Source: Paenimyroides aestuarii (GTDB lineage: Bacteria; Bacteroidota; Bacteroidia; Flavobacteriales; Flavobacteriaceae). From it: a DNA stretch of 64,000 bases. The stretch lies in NCBI RefSeq assembly GCF_024628805.1, contig NZ_CP102382.1:1550001-1614000 (forward strand), in the 5' to 3' direction. Made by a program: the position numbers and the translations under genes. Positions 8,749 through 17,894 of the stretch are shown piece by piece; position 1 is the stretch's first letter; every line of letters begins with the position of its first letter. A model generated the notes under the pieces. That model saw only the letters and a program-made list of their open reading frames with translations. It did no database searches and was not told the DNA's origin.

Positions 8749-9348
8749 TTGAAAGAAGTTTTAACGAAATATATCCCCGAAAATGCCGTTGACGCGGTAT
8801 ATGAATTAATAAAAACCTATCGTGTGCATTTTAAAATTGTAAATGAGCGCGTTACCCGTCATGGAGATTATAGAAAAAATCCCGATGGATCACACCAAAT
8901 TACGGTAAATGCAACGCTGAATAAGTATCGTTTTTTAATAACAACCATACACGAAATTGCCCATTTAGTCGCATTTCAAAAATACGGACGATTCATTAAA
9001 CCACACGGTTTGGAATGGAAACACACTTTTCGTTTGCTAATGATTCCTTTTATCAATCCATTGGTTTTTCCTGTTGAAGTATTGCCTTTTTTGGCAAATC
9101 ATTTTAAAAATCCTTCAGCAAGCAGCGACACAGATGCGCTTTTGTCTATGCAATTGAAAAAATACGATGCACCCACTAATAAGGTTTTTGTAGATGAATT
9201 GCCTTTGGGAAGTGTGTTTCAAATCGAAAACGGACGTATGTTTAAAAAAGGAAAATTGCGTGTAAAACTGTTTGAATGTACCGATTTAGAAAATAACAAA
9301 GTATATTTGTTTAAACCGAATATGCAGGTTGAACTTTTGAATAGCTAA
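8749..9348 (+). CDS. SprT-like zinc metalloprotein
   Basis: A 199-residue protein with an HExxH zinc site (TTIHEIAHLVAFQKYG) and a third histidine about 20 residues on (KPHGLEWKHTF), the SprT/Spartan-like arrangement. Family members are putative DNA- or protein-processing metalloproteases; bacterial SprT function is poorly known. The start is a TTG abutting the SDR stop (TAATTG); no ATG occurs before the conserved N-terminal region (YIPENAVDAVYELI), so the TTG is taken as real. manC starts 3 nt after its stop. Confidence 0.85.
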   Translation: MKEVLTKYIPENAVDAVYELIKTYRVHFKIVNERVTRHGDYRKNPDGSHQITVNATLNKYRFLITTIHEIAHLVAFQKYGRFIKPHGLEWKHTFRLLMIPFINPLVFPVEVLPFLANHFKNPSASSDTDALLSMQLKKYDAPTNKVFVDELPLGSVFQIENGRMFKKGKLRVKLFECTDLENNKVYLFKPNMQVELLNS

Positions 9349-9351
9349 TCA

Positions 9352-10425
9352 ATGAATAAAAATTATTACGCCGTATTAATGGCAGGTGGCGTGGGATCGC
9401 GTTTTTGGCCTGTAAGTACCCCCGAATTTCCTAAACAGTTCCACGATATGTTGGGAACGGGCGAAACCTTGGTGCAGAAAACATTTACCCGTTTAAGCCG
9501 TTTAATACCAAAAGAAAATATTTTAATATTAACCAACGATAAATACTGCGACATTTTAAAAGAACAATTGCCCATGATTACCAATGAGCAAATTGTTTTA
9601 GAACCCGAAATGCGCAATACCGCACCGTGTATTTTATATGCTTCGCTAAAAATTAAAAAGAAAAACCCCAATGCAGTGATGATTGTGGCTCCGTCTGACC
9701 ATTGGATTGAAGATGAAGTGCAGTTTGCAGCCAATTTGCAACGTGCGTTTGATGCGTGCGAAGCCGATCAGGTGTTAATGACTTTGGGGATTATTCCAAC
9801 GTTTCCAAATACCGGTTATGGTTATATTGAATACAATAAATTAGATACCCGCCAAGTAAAAAAAGTGGTGCAATTTCGAGAGAAGCCTGATTATCAAACG
9901 GCTAAAACGTTTATACAACGCAGGAATTTTCTGTGGAATTCGGGGATTTTCGTTTGGAATGTGCAAGCTATTTTAACTGCTTTTGAGAAATTTCAACCCG
10001 AAATGGTGCAGTTGTTTCAATCGGGGTATGAACGGTTCAACACCTCTAACGAGCAAGAATTCATTATAGAAAATTACCAGAAGGCTTCAAACATTTCTAT
10101 CGATTATGCCGTGATGGAAAAAGCAGATAATGTTTTTGTATTACCTGCCACTTTTGATTGGAACGATTTAGGTACATGGGGTTCTTTATACGACAAGTTG
10201 CCAAAGGATACTTGCGACAACGCAGTGGTAAACGGAAATTTGTTTGTGGAAAACGCTACCAATAATATCGTACGGACCAATTCAAACAAATTGGTGGTAA
10301 TAGGTGGTTTAGACGATTTTATTATTGTAGATAAAGATGATGTTTTGTTGATTTATCCTAAAAAGAAAGAACAAGATATAAAACAAATAGTAGCAAAAAT
10401 AAACGAAAACAAAGCGGACACTTAG
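9352..10425 (+). CDS. manC: Mannose-1-phosphate guanylyltransferase
   Basis: Makes GDP-mannose from GTP and mannose-1-phosphate, a precursor of fucose- and mannose-containing surface glycans. The 357 residues open with the nucleotidyltransferase signature LMAGGVGSRFWPVS and PKQF. APSDHWI (metal/nucleotide site), ENTGYGYIEY-type PNTGYGYIEY, and FREKPD plus WNSGIFVW complete the GMP family pattern. It has no C-terminal phosphomannose isomerase domain, so it is the single-function type. It sits 3 nt after the SprT-like gene; a terminator overlaps its stop codon. Confidence 0.94.
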   Translation: MNKNYYAVLMAGGVGSRFWPVSTPEFPKQFHDMLGTGETLVQKTFTRLSRLIPKENILILTNDKYCDILKEQLPMITNEQIVLEPEMRNTAPCILYASLKIKKKNPNAVMIVAPSDHWIEDEVQFAANLQRAFDACEADQVLMTLGIIPTFPNTGYGYIEYNKLDTRQVKKVVQFREKPDYQTAKTFIQRRNFLWNSGIFVWNVQAILTAFEKFQPEMVQLFQSGYERFNTSNEQEFIIENYQKASNISIDYAVMEKADNVFVLPATFDWNDLGTWGSLYDKLPKDTCDNAVVNGNLFVENATNNIVRTNSNKLVVIGGLDDFIIVDKDDVLLIYPKKKEQDIKQIVAKINENKADT

Positions 10426-10437
10426 TCCGTTTTTTTA
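10415..10437 (+). terminator. Terminator overlapping the manC stop codon
   Basis: CGGAC (10415-10419) pairs with GTCCG (10425-10429), 5-nt loop, then eight T. The TAG stop (10423-10425) lies within the hairpin. Confidence 0.75.
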
Positions 10438-10546
10438 TTTGTTAAAAATGTGAATTGTGGTTGCTGATACTTAACGATGTACCTTCTGTTATAGAAAAAA
10501 GATGATTTATTTATGTAAAATTTAGAAATTATTTACATCAAAATAC

Positions 10547-10554
10547 TATATTTG
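10547..10554 (+). promoter_or_regulatory. -7 box of the promoter for the 10586 gene pair
   Basis: TATATTTG is a perfect TAnnTTTG box 32 nt upstream of the ATG at 10586. No clear -33 TTG is seen at the usual distance. Confidence 0.5.
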
Positions 10555-10585
10555 TGTTACTAACATTTTAAAAAACTACACAAAT

Positions 10586-11152
10586 ATGCAAGAAATTATT
10601 ACCTCTATACAAAATTGGATGGCTTTGCGGTCGCAACCAGACCAATTAGTAGAATTGTTTAATCATTCATCAGGGTTTGAACTAGACATGAGCCTATTTC
10701 CCCAACACCAACCCTTGCACGCATATGCAGCGGTGAAAGACAATGGAGAGTTTGGTTTTTATGTGATTTCTCAAGTAAACGATGTAAATTCACCAGATGA
10801 AGTGTTAAGCGCCAATTGTTTTTGGTGTGGTTGCGAAGGGTTGAAGAGTCAGGAAATAACTGAAGCAGTTGCTTTAGCACGTATTGATTTATGGCAAACC
10901 GATTACCCGGAATGGATTCCTGAGGTTGTGACTACACCTTTTGGTATTTATGAAACATTTTTTATACCTACAGAAGATTTACAGCCACAAACATATAGTG
11001 TGTCTTTTGCTTTAAAAGCCGATGCAGTCAATCCAAGTGGGAAAATAGCCGACCTTATTTTAAACAACGGCGCAGGTGTATATTATGATACTGTTCTAGG
11101 CGAACCTCCTTACAGAGATCGTTCCAGCTATTATATTTTAGATTTATTGTAA
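10586..11152 (+). CDS. Unknown protein, paralogue of the following lipoprotein
   Basis: A 188-residue protein of no family I recognise. It is clearly related to the next gene: both have a helix with QLxxLFN, then a (M/N)xLFP segment, an AYA motif (LHAYAAV here, LHAYACV there), a FYIPT-like segment, and nearly the same ending (EPPYRDRSSYYILDLL versus QPPYRDRTKNYLLDLL). Unlike its neighbour it has no signal peptide or lipobox, so it should be cytoplasmic. The pair is separated by 12 nt. A cytoplasmic/exported paralogue pair could reflect a binding or immunity role, but that is speculation. Confidence 0.7.
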   Translation: MQEIITSIQNWMALRSQPDQLVELFNHSSGFELDMSLFPQHQPLHAYAAVKDNGEFGFYVISQVNDVNSPDEVLSANCFWCGCEGLKSQEITEAVALARIDLWQTDYPEWIPEVVTTPFGIYETFFIPTEDLQPQTYSVSFALKADAVNPSGKIADLILNNGAGVYYDTVLGEPPYRDRSSYYILDLL

Positions 11153-11164
11153 ATTATTGATGCT

Positions 11165-11893
11165 ATGAAAATTTTTAAACTTGCCTTATTAACTTTTAGT
11201 GTTGCTTTTTTTGGATGCACATCTGATTATACAACTGAAGGTTCTGCAAAACCTGAATTAACGACACAGCAACGACCAAGCAATGGTTATACTTTGGAAG
11301 AAGTGATTAAAGGGATGCGTGTATGGGATACCTTACGCAATAATACCAACCAGCTCTTAACTTTGTTTAATAATGCAAATAGTTTAAATGTAAATATGCA
11401 ATTGTTTCCAGAGGGTAATGCCTTACATGCGTATGCTTGTGTTTTAGAAGGACAATTAAAATTTGCAGTAATTTCTGAAGTGTATGACAATGTTTCGTAT
11501 GCCGATAGTTTAAGCAAGTACATTCATGTGTTTGATGTGGTATATTCTGATGTTTCTAATTTAAATCAGGCAATCTATCCAGCTTATACCTATTCATTGC
11601 CTTCACAATATATCCAAGCAACCGATGCATTAAACAGAATTACAACTTGGAACACAAATTATCGTTCTTGGATTGGTACCAGTTTGCCAATGTATCAATT
11701 GTTTTATATACCCACCCATAGTTTAGCACCCCAAAACTATACGGTGTATTTAGGTTTGAAAGATAGTGAGAGCCAACCTAATGTTAAAGTAGCCGATTTG
11801 GTTTTAAAAAACAGTGATTCATTTTATGATACGGTGCTTTTACAACCACCCTACCGCGATCGTACTAAAAATTATTTGTTAGATTTATTATAA
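11165..11893 (+). CDS. Unknown lipoprotein, paralogue of the preceding protein
   Basis: A 242-residue protein with a lipoprotein signal (KLALLTFSVAFFGC, lipobox FFGC). The rest parallels the 188-residue neighbour from TLRNNTNQLLTLFNNANSL to the terminal PPYRDRTKNYLLDLL. It carries a central insertion of about 40 residues (the region with VYSDVSNLNQAIYPAYTY) that the neighbour lacks or shortens. No catalytic motif is visible. It is followed after 4 nt by a membrane protein gene, suggesting one transcript. Confidence 0.7.
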   Translation: MKIFKLALLTFSVAFFGCTSDYTTEGSAKPELTTQQRPSNGYTLEEVIKGMRVWDTLRNNTNQLLTLFNNANSLNVNMQLFPEGNALHAYACVLEGQLKFAVISEVYDNVSYADSLSKYIHVFDVVYSDVSNLNQAIYPAYTYSLPSQYIQATDALNRITTWNTNYRSWIGTSLPMYQLFYIPTHSLAPQNYTVYLGLKDSESQPNVKVADLVLKNSDSFYDTVLLQPPYRDRTKNYLLDLL

Positions 11894-11897
11894 ATAA

Positions 11898-12575
11898 ATG
11901 AAAAGCTACTTTTTTATATTTGATTCTTTTGCATATATAAATTCTATTTTACTTATAGTTTATAGCATTTTGGCATTTGTCGTGCTTAAAAGAAATAAAA
12001 ATAATATACAAAGAGTAATAGCATTTTATTTATTAGCTAGTTGCTTTTTTGATACGTTAAGTAGATTTTTTATTACTTTTTTTAATGAAATAGTTAGCGA
12101 TACAGGTACTTTTGTATTTATAAGAATTCTTTTTAGAGTAGTCGAATTACTCATCATTGGCTATCTCATTAACAAATATTGGTTAAAAAGCACTGTTGTT
12201 TGGTATTTAATCGCCGGCAGCAGTGTTTATTTACTCTATGATTTATGCACCTACAAGGCAAATGGTATTTTAAATTACGAAGCCAATGCCCAAACAGTAG
12301 CCAACTTGTTACTAATGATTTTAATTGCAGTAAACCTATTAAAGCAGCTGCGGTCAAATCAAACATTCACAGTTACCAATCAAATGCTTAGCATGGTGTT
12401 TCTGGCTTATTTTTCCATACACCTTATTTACACGGTCATTCAAAATTTTATCATCAACCAGTCGTTCAGTGATAAAAGTTTTGTGTTGTTCTATTCCAGC
12501 TATGTGGTATTGCACATTGCTTACTATTTCGCGTTAGCGTTTATACTATTTAAAAACCTTAAAAAACACAATTAA
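11898..12575 (+). CDS. Integral membrane protein, about seven helices, unknown function
   Basis: A 225-residue protein composed of hydrophobic helices with short loops (for example SILLIVYSILAFVVL, LLIGYLINKYWL, LLMILIAVNLL, VLHIAYYFALAFILF). The layout resembles seven-helix sensor-type membrane proteins found next to two-component genes in Bacteroidota, and the next gene (31 nt downstream) is a histidine kinase. I infer, without a domain match, that it may supply a sensory input to that kinase. Confidence 0.6.
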   Translation: MKSYFFIFDSFAYINSILLIVYSILAFVVLKRNKNNIQRVIAFYLLASCFFDTLSRFFITFFNEIVSDTGTFVFIRILFRVVELLIIGYLINKYWLKSTVVWYLIAGSSVYLLYDLCTYKANGILNYEANAQTVANLLLMILIAVNLLKQLRSNQTFTVTNQMLSMVFLAYFSIHLIYTVIQNFIINQSFSDKSFVLFYSSYVVLHIAYYFALAFILFKNLKKHN

Positions 12576-12606
12576 AATTTACGAAATATTTTAATGGGCA
12601 CTTTTT

Positions 12607-13386
12607 ATGGAAAAATGGCAGAATTCAGACACGCTGCTTATTTGGGTAGTTATCATTATTGGGGTAATGATACTGCTTGTAGGAACACTAATTGGGGTTT
12701 TTTACATATCATATAAGAAAGTACTTCGGTCAAAAGACGAAGAACTGAAAGCAAAAATGGAATACCAGCGTTCGCTTTTAAAAGTAAGTTTAGAAGCACA
12801 AGAAAACGAACGTATGCGTATCGCAGCCGATTTACACGACAACATCATCAGCAAGCTTACCATCATTCGCTTGAAGGCTGTTATGGGTTCTCGTTTGCAA
12901 GAATTAGATCAATTGCTGGGAACAGCCATTGATGAATCAAGGCGTATATCCCACGAGTTATTACCCCCATTGTATGAAGAAAAATCTTTAGACGATATCC
13001 TTCTCACAGTATTTAAAAGTTGGATAAAAGTGTACAGCATCAAGCATACGATTGATGTGCGCACGGAAAAATTGATCGATAAATCCATCAAACTGCAAAC
13101 CGTGCGTATTTTGCAAGAACTGCTCAACAACATTCACAAGCATGCCAAAGCTACACATATCCATTTAATGCTTCGCATTACAGACTATTGCGTGGTAATG
13201 CTTGTAAAAGACAACGGTATGGGCTTTGATACCAATTGTATCAGAAAAGGCATCGGCTTAAAAAATATAGATTCGAGAGCAGAAAACCTACATGCCCAAT
13301 ACAAATACAAAAGCGTTAAAGAAAAAGGAACACGATTTATTTTATTTGTCACCCATGGAGAAGATAAAACTAGCATTATTAGATGA
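12607..13386 (+). CDS. Membrane-anchored histidine kinase, NarL-partner type
   Basis: A 259-residue kinase with one N-terminal transmembrane helix (residues 10-36) and no large sensor domain. The HisKA_3 dimerisation/phosphoacceptor motif ENERMRIAADLHDNI puts the phosphorylated histidine at H77. The HATPase region follows with an N-box ELLNNIHKHAKA, DNGMGFD and GIGLKNI. The 3' end overlaps the response-regulator gene by 32 nt, so the two form a coupled pair. With so little sensor of its own it probably depends on a partner, perhaps the membrane protein encoded just upstream. Confidence 0.9.
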   Translation: MEKWQNSDTLLIWVVIIIGVMILLVGTLIGVFYISYKKVLRSKDEELKAKMEYQRSLLKVSLEAQENERMRIAADLHDNIISKLTIIRLKAVMGSRLQELDQLLGTAIDESRRISHELLPPLYEEKSLDDILLTVFKSWIKVYSIKHTIDVRTEKLIDKSIKLQTVRILQELLNNIHKHAKATHIHLMLRITDYCVVMLVKDNGMGFDTNCIRKGIGLKNIDSRAENLHAQYKYKSVKEKGTRFILFVTHGEDKTSIIR

Positions 13387-14029
13387 TGATTACTTAATTG
13401 TAACTTTACTGAAAAGTTTTTTTGAACAACACCCCCGTTTGCAGGTAGTGTTTGATACAACCGATGGCTATGAATTGTTTACTTTTTTAGAAAAATCTCC
13501 TGCAGCGATTGATGTGTTGCTGCTCGATTTAAAAATGAAAACTATTGATGGTTTAGAAGTTTTAAAACATGTGAAAACACATTGCCCCGATATAAAAGTT
13601 ATAGTGGTATCGTCACATTATCAAGATCATACCATTGGATTTATGACCAAAGAAGGAGTGGCGGGGTTTTTACCAAAAGGAATATCCCCGTTTGAATTAA
13701 CAGAAATTATTCAGCACGTTCACAAAAATGGTTTTTATTTAAACAAAGACCAAATGGATGTTTTGCGAGAACAAATTTCTCCCAAAGTTGCAAAACCTTG
13801 CCTTGAATCAGAGGATGCACTTACAGAGCGCGAAATTGAAATCGTTAAACTGCTTTGCCATCAAAAAACGGCCAAAGAAATTGGCGAACTGCTTTTTATT
13901 ACCCAACGCACGGTTGAAGGTCATAAAAACAATGTTTTTTCTAAGATAGGCGTTCGCAATGTGGCCGGTTTAATTATATATGCTTTGCAAAAACAAATTG
14001 TAACCCTTGAAGAATTGGCCCTTCACTAA
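13355..14029 (+). CDS. NarL/LuxR-family response regulator
   Basis: A 224-residue two-domain regulator. The receiver has the acidic pocket LLDDDY (residues 8-13), the phosphoacceptor D58 in LLLDLKM and the conserved lysine in FLPKG. The C-terminal LuxR-type HTH starts at LTEREIEIVKLL and ends with the recognition helix TVEGHKNNVFSKIGV. The start is set at the ATG at 13355 inside the kinase gene because the conserved receiver begins there; an earlier in-frame ATG would add 21 unrelated residues. Cognate of the overlapping kinase. Targets are unknown. Confidence 0.92.
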   Translation: MEKIKLALLDDDYLIVTLLKSFFEQHPRLQVVFDTTDGYELFTFLEKSPAAIDVLLLDLKMKTIDGLEVLKHVKTHCPDIKVIVVSSHYQDHTIGFMTKEGVAGFLPKGISPFELTEIIQHVHKNGFYLNKDQMDVLREQISPKVAKPCLESEDALTEREIEIVKLLCHQKTAKEIGELLFITQRTVEGHKNNVFSKIGVRNVAGLIIYALQKQIVTLEELALH

Positions 14030-14223
14030 ATATACACTAATAGGTAATATTACCTATTTTTTTATTTCAGGTAATTTCTACCTTGATTTTTTTAGTTTAT
14101 TTTAACATTTTTGATAAAAGAAATTTAATTTTTTTAAGCACACGCTTCAGCATAATAGCTCAAAAATGGTATGCAATGTTGAAAGTTTGTAAACAACTAA
14201 AAATCAACTAAAAACGGAAAGTT

Positions 14224-14928
14224 ATGAGTGGAAAATTACATGTTTATACAATTATTAACAATCCTATTTTTTTAGAAGGAATAGAAAATTTAATAAAAAC
14301 TAAAATTGCTCCTAGTGCAATTATCAATCATCAAGACAGTTTACCTTTATCAAATTATACCGAATTAAAAAAGAATGATAAAACCACCGAGTTGCTTATT
14401 TATGATGTAACTAAGTTTTCAAATAAAGATTTTAATCAAATACTGCAATTAATGTCTTTAAATGCCCATTTTAAGGTACTTATCATCACATCAAATATCA
14501 ACATAAGCGATGTGAAATTACTATTTGAAATTGGTGTGATGGGGATTATCAATAATAATGTTCAGCCCGATCAATTTGTAGAGAACCTTACCAAAGTAAT
14601 CAACGGTAAAAAAGTACTTTCTCGCGAATATTGGGATTTAATTGTAGATTATTTCTTTCATTCGGTAGAGAATTTGAGTTTAATTAATGAAAAAAAAACA
14701 AGTGACAACAACAACGATGTTTTGCTATTGGCAGAATTAACTTCGAGAGAGAAAGAAATTTTAGGATACATTTGCGATGGTAAAAGCACCCGCGAAATAT
14801 CTGAAGATTTATTTTTGAGTTTGCACACAGTGGAAACCCATCGACGAAAAATACTGCATAAAATGGGTGTGAAAAACACCGCCGCGATGGTAAAAATGGC
14901 CATAAAGTGCAATTTATACGCTTTATAG
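14224..14928 (+). CDS. LuxR-type regulator with degenerate receiver, candidate curli regulator
   Basis: A 234-residue protein with a receiver-like N-terminus and a canonical LuxR HTH at the C-terminus (LTSREKEILGYICDGKSTRE, LSLHTVETHRRKILHKMGV). The receiver has lost its phosphorylation chemistry: the acidic pair is replaced by IINNP near residue 11, and the usual lysine position reads IINNN. An Asp in LLIYDV remains. CsgD, the curli master regulator of enterobacteria, is also a LuxR protein with a degenerate receiver. This gene converges on the curli operon, with back-to-back terminators between them. The functional analogy is inference. A 194-bp leader without an obvious TAnnTTTG box precedes it. 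Confidence 0.75.
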   Translation: MSGKLHVYTIINNPIFLEGIENLIKTKIAPSAIINHQDSLPLSNYTELKKNDKTTELLIYDVTKFSNKDFNQILQLMSLNAHFKVLIITSNINISDVKLLFEIGVMGIINNNVQPDQFVENLTKVINGKKVLSREYWDLIVDYFFHSVENLSLINEKKTSDNNNDVLLLAELTSREKEILGYICDGKSTREISEDLFLSLHTVETHRRKILHKMGVKNTAAMVKMAIKCNLYAL

Positions 14929-14938
14929 AAAAACAAAA

Positions 14939-14961
14939 ACCGCTTTGCAGCGGTTTTTTTT
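14939..14961 (+). terminator. Terminator of the LuxR-type regulator gene
   Basis: ACCGCT (14939-14944) pairs with AGCGGT (14949-14954), 4-nt loop TTGC, followed by eight T. Confidence 0.85.
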
Positions 14962-14964
14962 ATG

Positions 14965-14992
14965 GAAAAAAATGGGGAATGGCAATCCCCAT
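14965..14992 (-). terminator. Terminator of the curli operon
   Basis: On the minus strand ATGGGGA (14992-14986) pairs with TCCCCAT (14978-14972) and runs into a T tract (14971-14965), just after the last gene of the csg operon. Confidence 0.8.
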
Positions 14993-14997
14993 TTTGC

Positions 14998-16488
14998 TTA
15001 TTCATAATCAGCCATTTCTGCATTTGCGATAATCAATGTGCGCACATCATTGTCATTCAAATCAATTTTATAAATGTTGCGTTGCGAAATCATATCGTTA
15101 GAGGTATTCGTGAAAATAATTTCCGAACTATTTGGTGAAAATATTGGGTCAATATCAACAGACCCCATTGGTTTAAAGCTCACAGCTGAAATATCGGTGT
15201 GGGTGTTGTTCGTAATGTTGTAAATATACATGCGTGTATCAAGTTGTTTGTATTGCCAATCTTCGTTTCCAGAAACATCGTGTGTATAAAGCAATTGATT
15301 GCCGGTCACATCAAAATCAAGTCCACCCACGGCTCCGGATACGTTTTCTAAAACCGTATGCAATACATTTCCATTGCTGTCTAAGATTATTATTTTTGCT
15401 TGATAGCCATTTATATCGTTCGTAGTAATAGCTATTTTTGAACCATCGTTGCTCCATGCACACTTTGTAATAAAATGTCCGTTGAGCGTTTGATATATCT
15501 GGGTTTGCCCGGTGCCATTGCTGTTCACTTGATACAGTTTGTCAAAACTTGGAAAGATAAATTGGCTGCCATCGGCTTTCCATGCAAAAGATAATTGATC
15601 GCTTCTAAAACCGTTTAAAGGGGTTTGACTTATTTTCAGCTCGTTTTGCCCGTCTAAATCTGCAGTAAATAAATGGGTTTGTCCGTTATAGGTTTGCAGA
15701 TAAGCCAATTTGTTTGCCACATTGTTTTTTCTCGGTTTCCAAGTAGCATTGCTCCAAGCGGTAATCGATATTTCTTCTTGCAAATCGGTAGCCAATATAG
15801 AGTAACTGCCTAAATTTTTTCGCACAAAATGATAGCGGTATTCTGGGTTTTTTCGCACGGTAAATTGATAAGCCTCACTGAAAACATCGCTGTTAATACT
15901 GTCTGAAGCCACCACTTGCCAGGTGTAAGTAGTTCCAAAATCTAATTGGGTCATAGTGATTTTTTTGGTACTTATATTCGGAATTTCAACACGGTTGTTG
16001 GTTCGGTTGTTGGTAAAAATCAATTTATAAGTCAACGTATCCAAATCAGGATCCGAACATTCCCATTCCAATTCCACATTGTTGGTTAAATTGGTAGCCA
16101 AATTTTTAGGCGATACAAGCACGGGAACAGTAGGAGGGTTGTTCAGTGATTCATCGGTCACCATTTCAAAAACAAGATGCACTTTTTGTTCAAATTCACT
16201 AATTGTAATCGATTGGTATTCGGTAACATATCCCTTTAATTCCGCACGAACCGAGAAAGTTCCCATTGGCAAAGTTCCTTCAATAGCAAAGTTTCCGTCT
16301 TCATCCGTAAAAACGGTTGTAGAAGCGGGTGTTGTGGATATTTTTACATTCTTTAAAGGTTCATTAGAGGCTTCTAAACGAACACTTCCCGTTAATGTTG
16401 CTTGTGCATTTCCATCGATGGTATCTTCGCTACAACTTGCAAAGATGAGTGAAAAAGCGATAATTATGTAGTAGTAGATAGATTTCAT
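14998..16488 (-). CDS. Lipoprotein with carboxypeptidase-like, FN3-like and TolB-type propeller segments
   Basis: A 496-residue lipoprotein (signal IIIAFSLIFASC). Residues about 30-110 look like a carboxypeptidase-regulatory-like beta-sandwich (LTGSVRLEASNEPLKNVKIS, TDEDGNFAIEGTLPMG). About 118-210 is fibronectin-III-like (PTVPVLVSPKNLATN ... TYTWQVVASDS). The remainder has repeated WSNDGSKIAIT- and FSPNSSEIIFT-type blades of a TolB/WD40-like propeller. It is the last gene of the curli operon, 17 nt after csgG. It has no counterpart in the E. coli csg operons. I infer a role at the cell surface in curli assembly, attachment or regulation; the sequence does not show which. Confidence 0.8.
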   Translation of the reverse strand: MKSIYYYIIIAFSLIFASCSEDTIDGNAQATLTGSVRLEASNEPLKNVKISTTPASTTVFTDEDGNFAIEGTLPMGTFSVRAELKGYVTEYQSITISEFEQKVHLVFEMVTDESLNNPPTVPVLVSPKNLATNLTNNVELEWECSDPDLDTLTYKLIFTNNRTNNRVEIPNISTKKITMTQLDFGTTYTWQVVASDSINSDVFSEAYQFTVRKNPEYRYHFVRKNLGSYSILATDLQEEISITAWSNATWKPRKNNVANKLAYLQTYNGQTHLFTADLDGQNELKISQTPLNGFRSDQLSFAWKADGSQFIFPSFDKLYQVNSNGTGQTQIYQTLNGHFITKCAWSNDGSKIAITTNDINGYQAKIIILDSNGNVLHTVLENVSGAVGGLDFDVTGNQLLYTHDVSGNEDWQYKQLDTRMYIYNITNNTHTDISAVSFKPMGSVDIDPIFSPNSSEIIFTNTSNDMISQRNIYKIDLNDNDVRTLIIANAEMADYE

Positions 16489-16505
16489 ATTTTAAATGCT
16501 AATAG

Positions 16506-17876
16506 TTATTTTCCAAGATAAACCTGCACGCCCATTCCAAATTGTAAAAAATGATCGTTTCTTTTGCCCGAAATTACTTCGTCCCAATCATCAGTAAAGC
16601 CCACATGGTATTTTCCAAAGCCGCGAATACCAACCGATGGCGAAACCATATATTCCAAACCTGCGCCGAATTGGGATTTTAATTGTATTTTTCCTTTCTT
16701 GGATGTGATATTTTCAAAAGAACCCAAACCAGCAGAAAAGTAAGGTGTAAAATTGTTGAAAGGCAACATTAAATATTCCAAATCAAGTTCCAAAGAAGTG
16801 AATTGCGCCTTGAAATAGCGGTCTGAACTTAAATTTTGATAGCCATAAGCTGCGTTTAAACTAAAATGATCCGAAAAGAGGTATTTAAAATTGCCGCTTG
16901 CACCAAACTGGGAAGTAGAGGGTGCATAATCACCCCGCAAAGAGTTTGCCGTAACCGATGCGCCTATCGAAAATTTTGCACGGCGGTTGGAGTCCCAATC
17001 TCCTTTTCCGGGAATTCTTTTAGTGCTTTCTGCCACTTCTTTGGTATATTCTGCCAACAAAGCATCTGCTTTCGATTTGTCTTGGTTGGTGGCGTTCCAT
17101 ACATTGTCTTTAATTCCTTCTAAAATCAATAAATAAACGGCTTTGTTTATGGCTTCGCTCACAGCCATTTGCACGGGTTCATTGTTGGTCACGCCCACTT
17201 CTGCTTCCATTAAACGCTCGGTATCCACATATCGAAACATGCTGGCATTAACCGATTGCGAAAGAATGGTTTTAGAAGTGTAAATGGTTTTTAGAATTTT
17301 ACCCGAATTGGTTGAAACCGCACGCAAATAAACCGTGATACGGTCTTGGCGGTATTCAGTAGATCCGCCTATACCAAAATACCGCGCACCTGCACCGCCT
17401 GTTAAAATGTTGGTGTCATACGAAATCACGCCGCCTTCTAGCAAAATGCCTGCAAAGAGCAGTGGTGCCAATGTTTCTTTGGCTTGCCCGTTGGTATATT
17501 CCTGGCGGGTGGTTCTAATAATTTGGCGTTCGTTTAAAAGGTTGCCAATGTTTTCGCGTTCAATTGGGGCAAACCACTTGCTGTCTTCTAACGATTTTAT
17601 GAGGATAGTGGTTAAACCCTGCGGAACAGCTGTACTCCAGTTGGCTCCGGTGGCCGATGCTTTATACTGCCCGGTTTGATCTCTAAACTTGTAAACCCCT
17701 ACGACAATTGGTTCTTGTGGTTTGGGCAGTTTTTTAAAATCTTTTTCGGTTGCTGTAACCTCACCAATTACCGATTGGTATTCCACACCGGCGGGCGGCG
17801 AGAAAAATACCCCACAAGCCTGAAAAAGACCACCAAGGCAAAGCAGCAACAGTATATTTTTTGTAGATAATTTCAT
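16506..17876 (-). CDS. csgG: Curli secretion channel CsgG with C-terminal beta-barrel extension
   Basis: Outer-membrane lipoprotein channel through which curlin subunits leave the cell. The lipobox is FQAC (LLLCLGGLFQAC). Residues about 25-270 match CsgG (VVGVYKFRDQTGQYK, LIKSLEDSKWFAPIERENI, LLNERQIIR, AGILLEGGVISYDTN). E. coli CsgG is about 277 residues; this protein has 456. The extra 170 or so residues after a short linker alternate polar and hydrophobic positions and end HFLQFGMGVQVYLGK, as in small outer-membrane beta-barrels. So the extension is probably a second, OmpA/porin-like barrel. It lies between csgF (18 nt) and the lipoprotein gene (17 nt) in one operon. Confidence 0.9.
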   Translation of the reverse strand: MKLSTKNILLLLCLGGLFQACGVFFSPPAGVEYQSVIGEVTATEKDFKKLPKPQEPIVVGVYKFRDQTGQYKASATGANWSTAVPQGLTTILIKSLEDSKWFAPIERENIGNLLNERQIIRTTRQEYTNGQAKETLAPLLFAGILLEGGVISYDTNILTGGAGARYFGIGGSTEYRQDRITVYLRAVSTNSGKILKTIYTSKTILSQSVNASMFRYVDTERLMEAEVGVTNNEPVQMAVSEAINKAVYLLILEGIKDNVWNATNQDKSKADALLAEYTKEVAESTKRIPGKGDWDSNRRAKFSIGASVTANSLRGDYAPSTSQFGASGNFKYLFSDHFSLNAAYGYQNLSSDRYFKAQFTSLELDLEYLMLPFNNFTPYFSAGLGSFENITSKKGKIQLKSQFGAGLEYMVSPSVGIRGFGKYHVGFTDDWDEVISGKRNDHFLQFGMGVQVYLGK

Positions 17877-17894
17877 AACTGTAAAGGCAAATTT

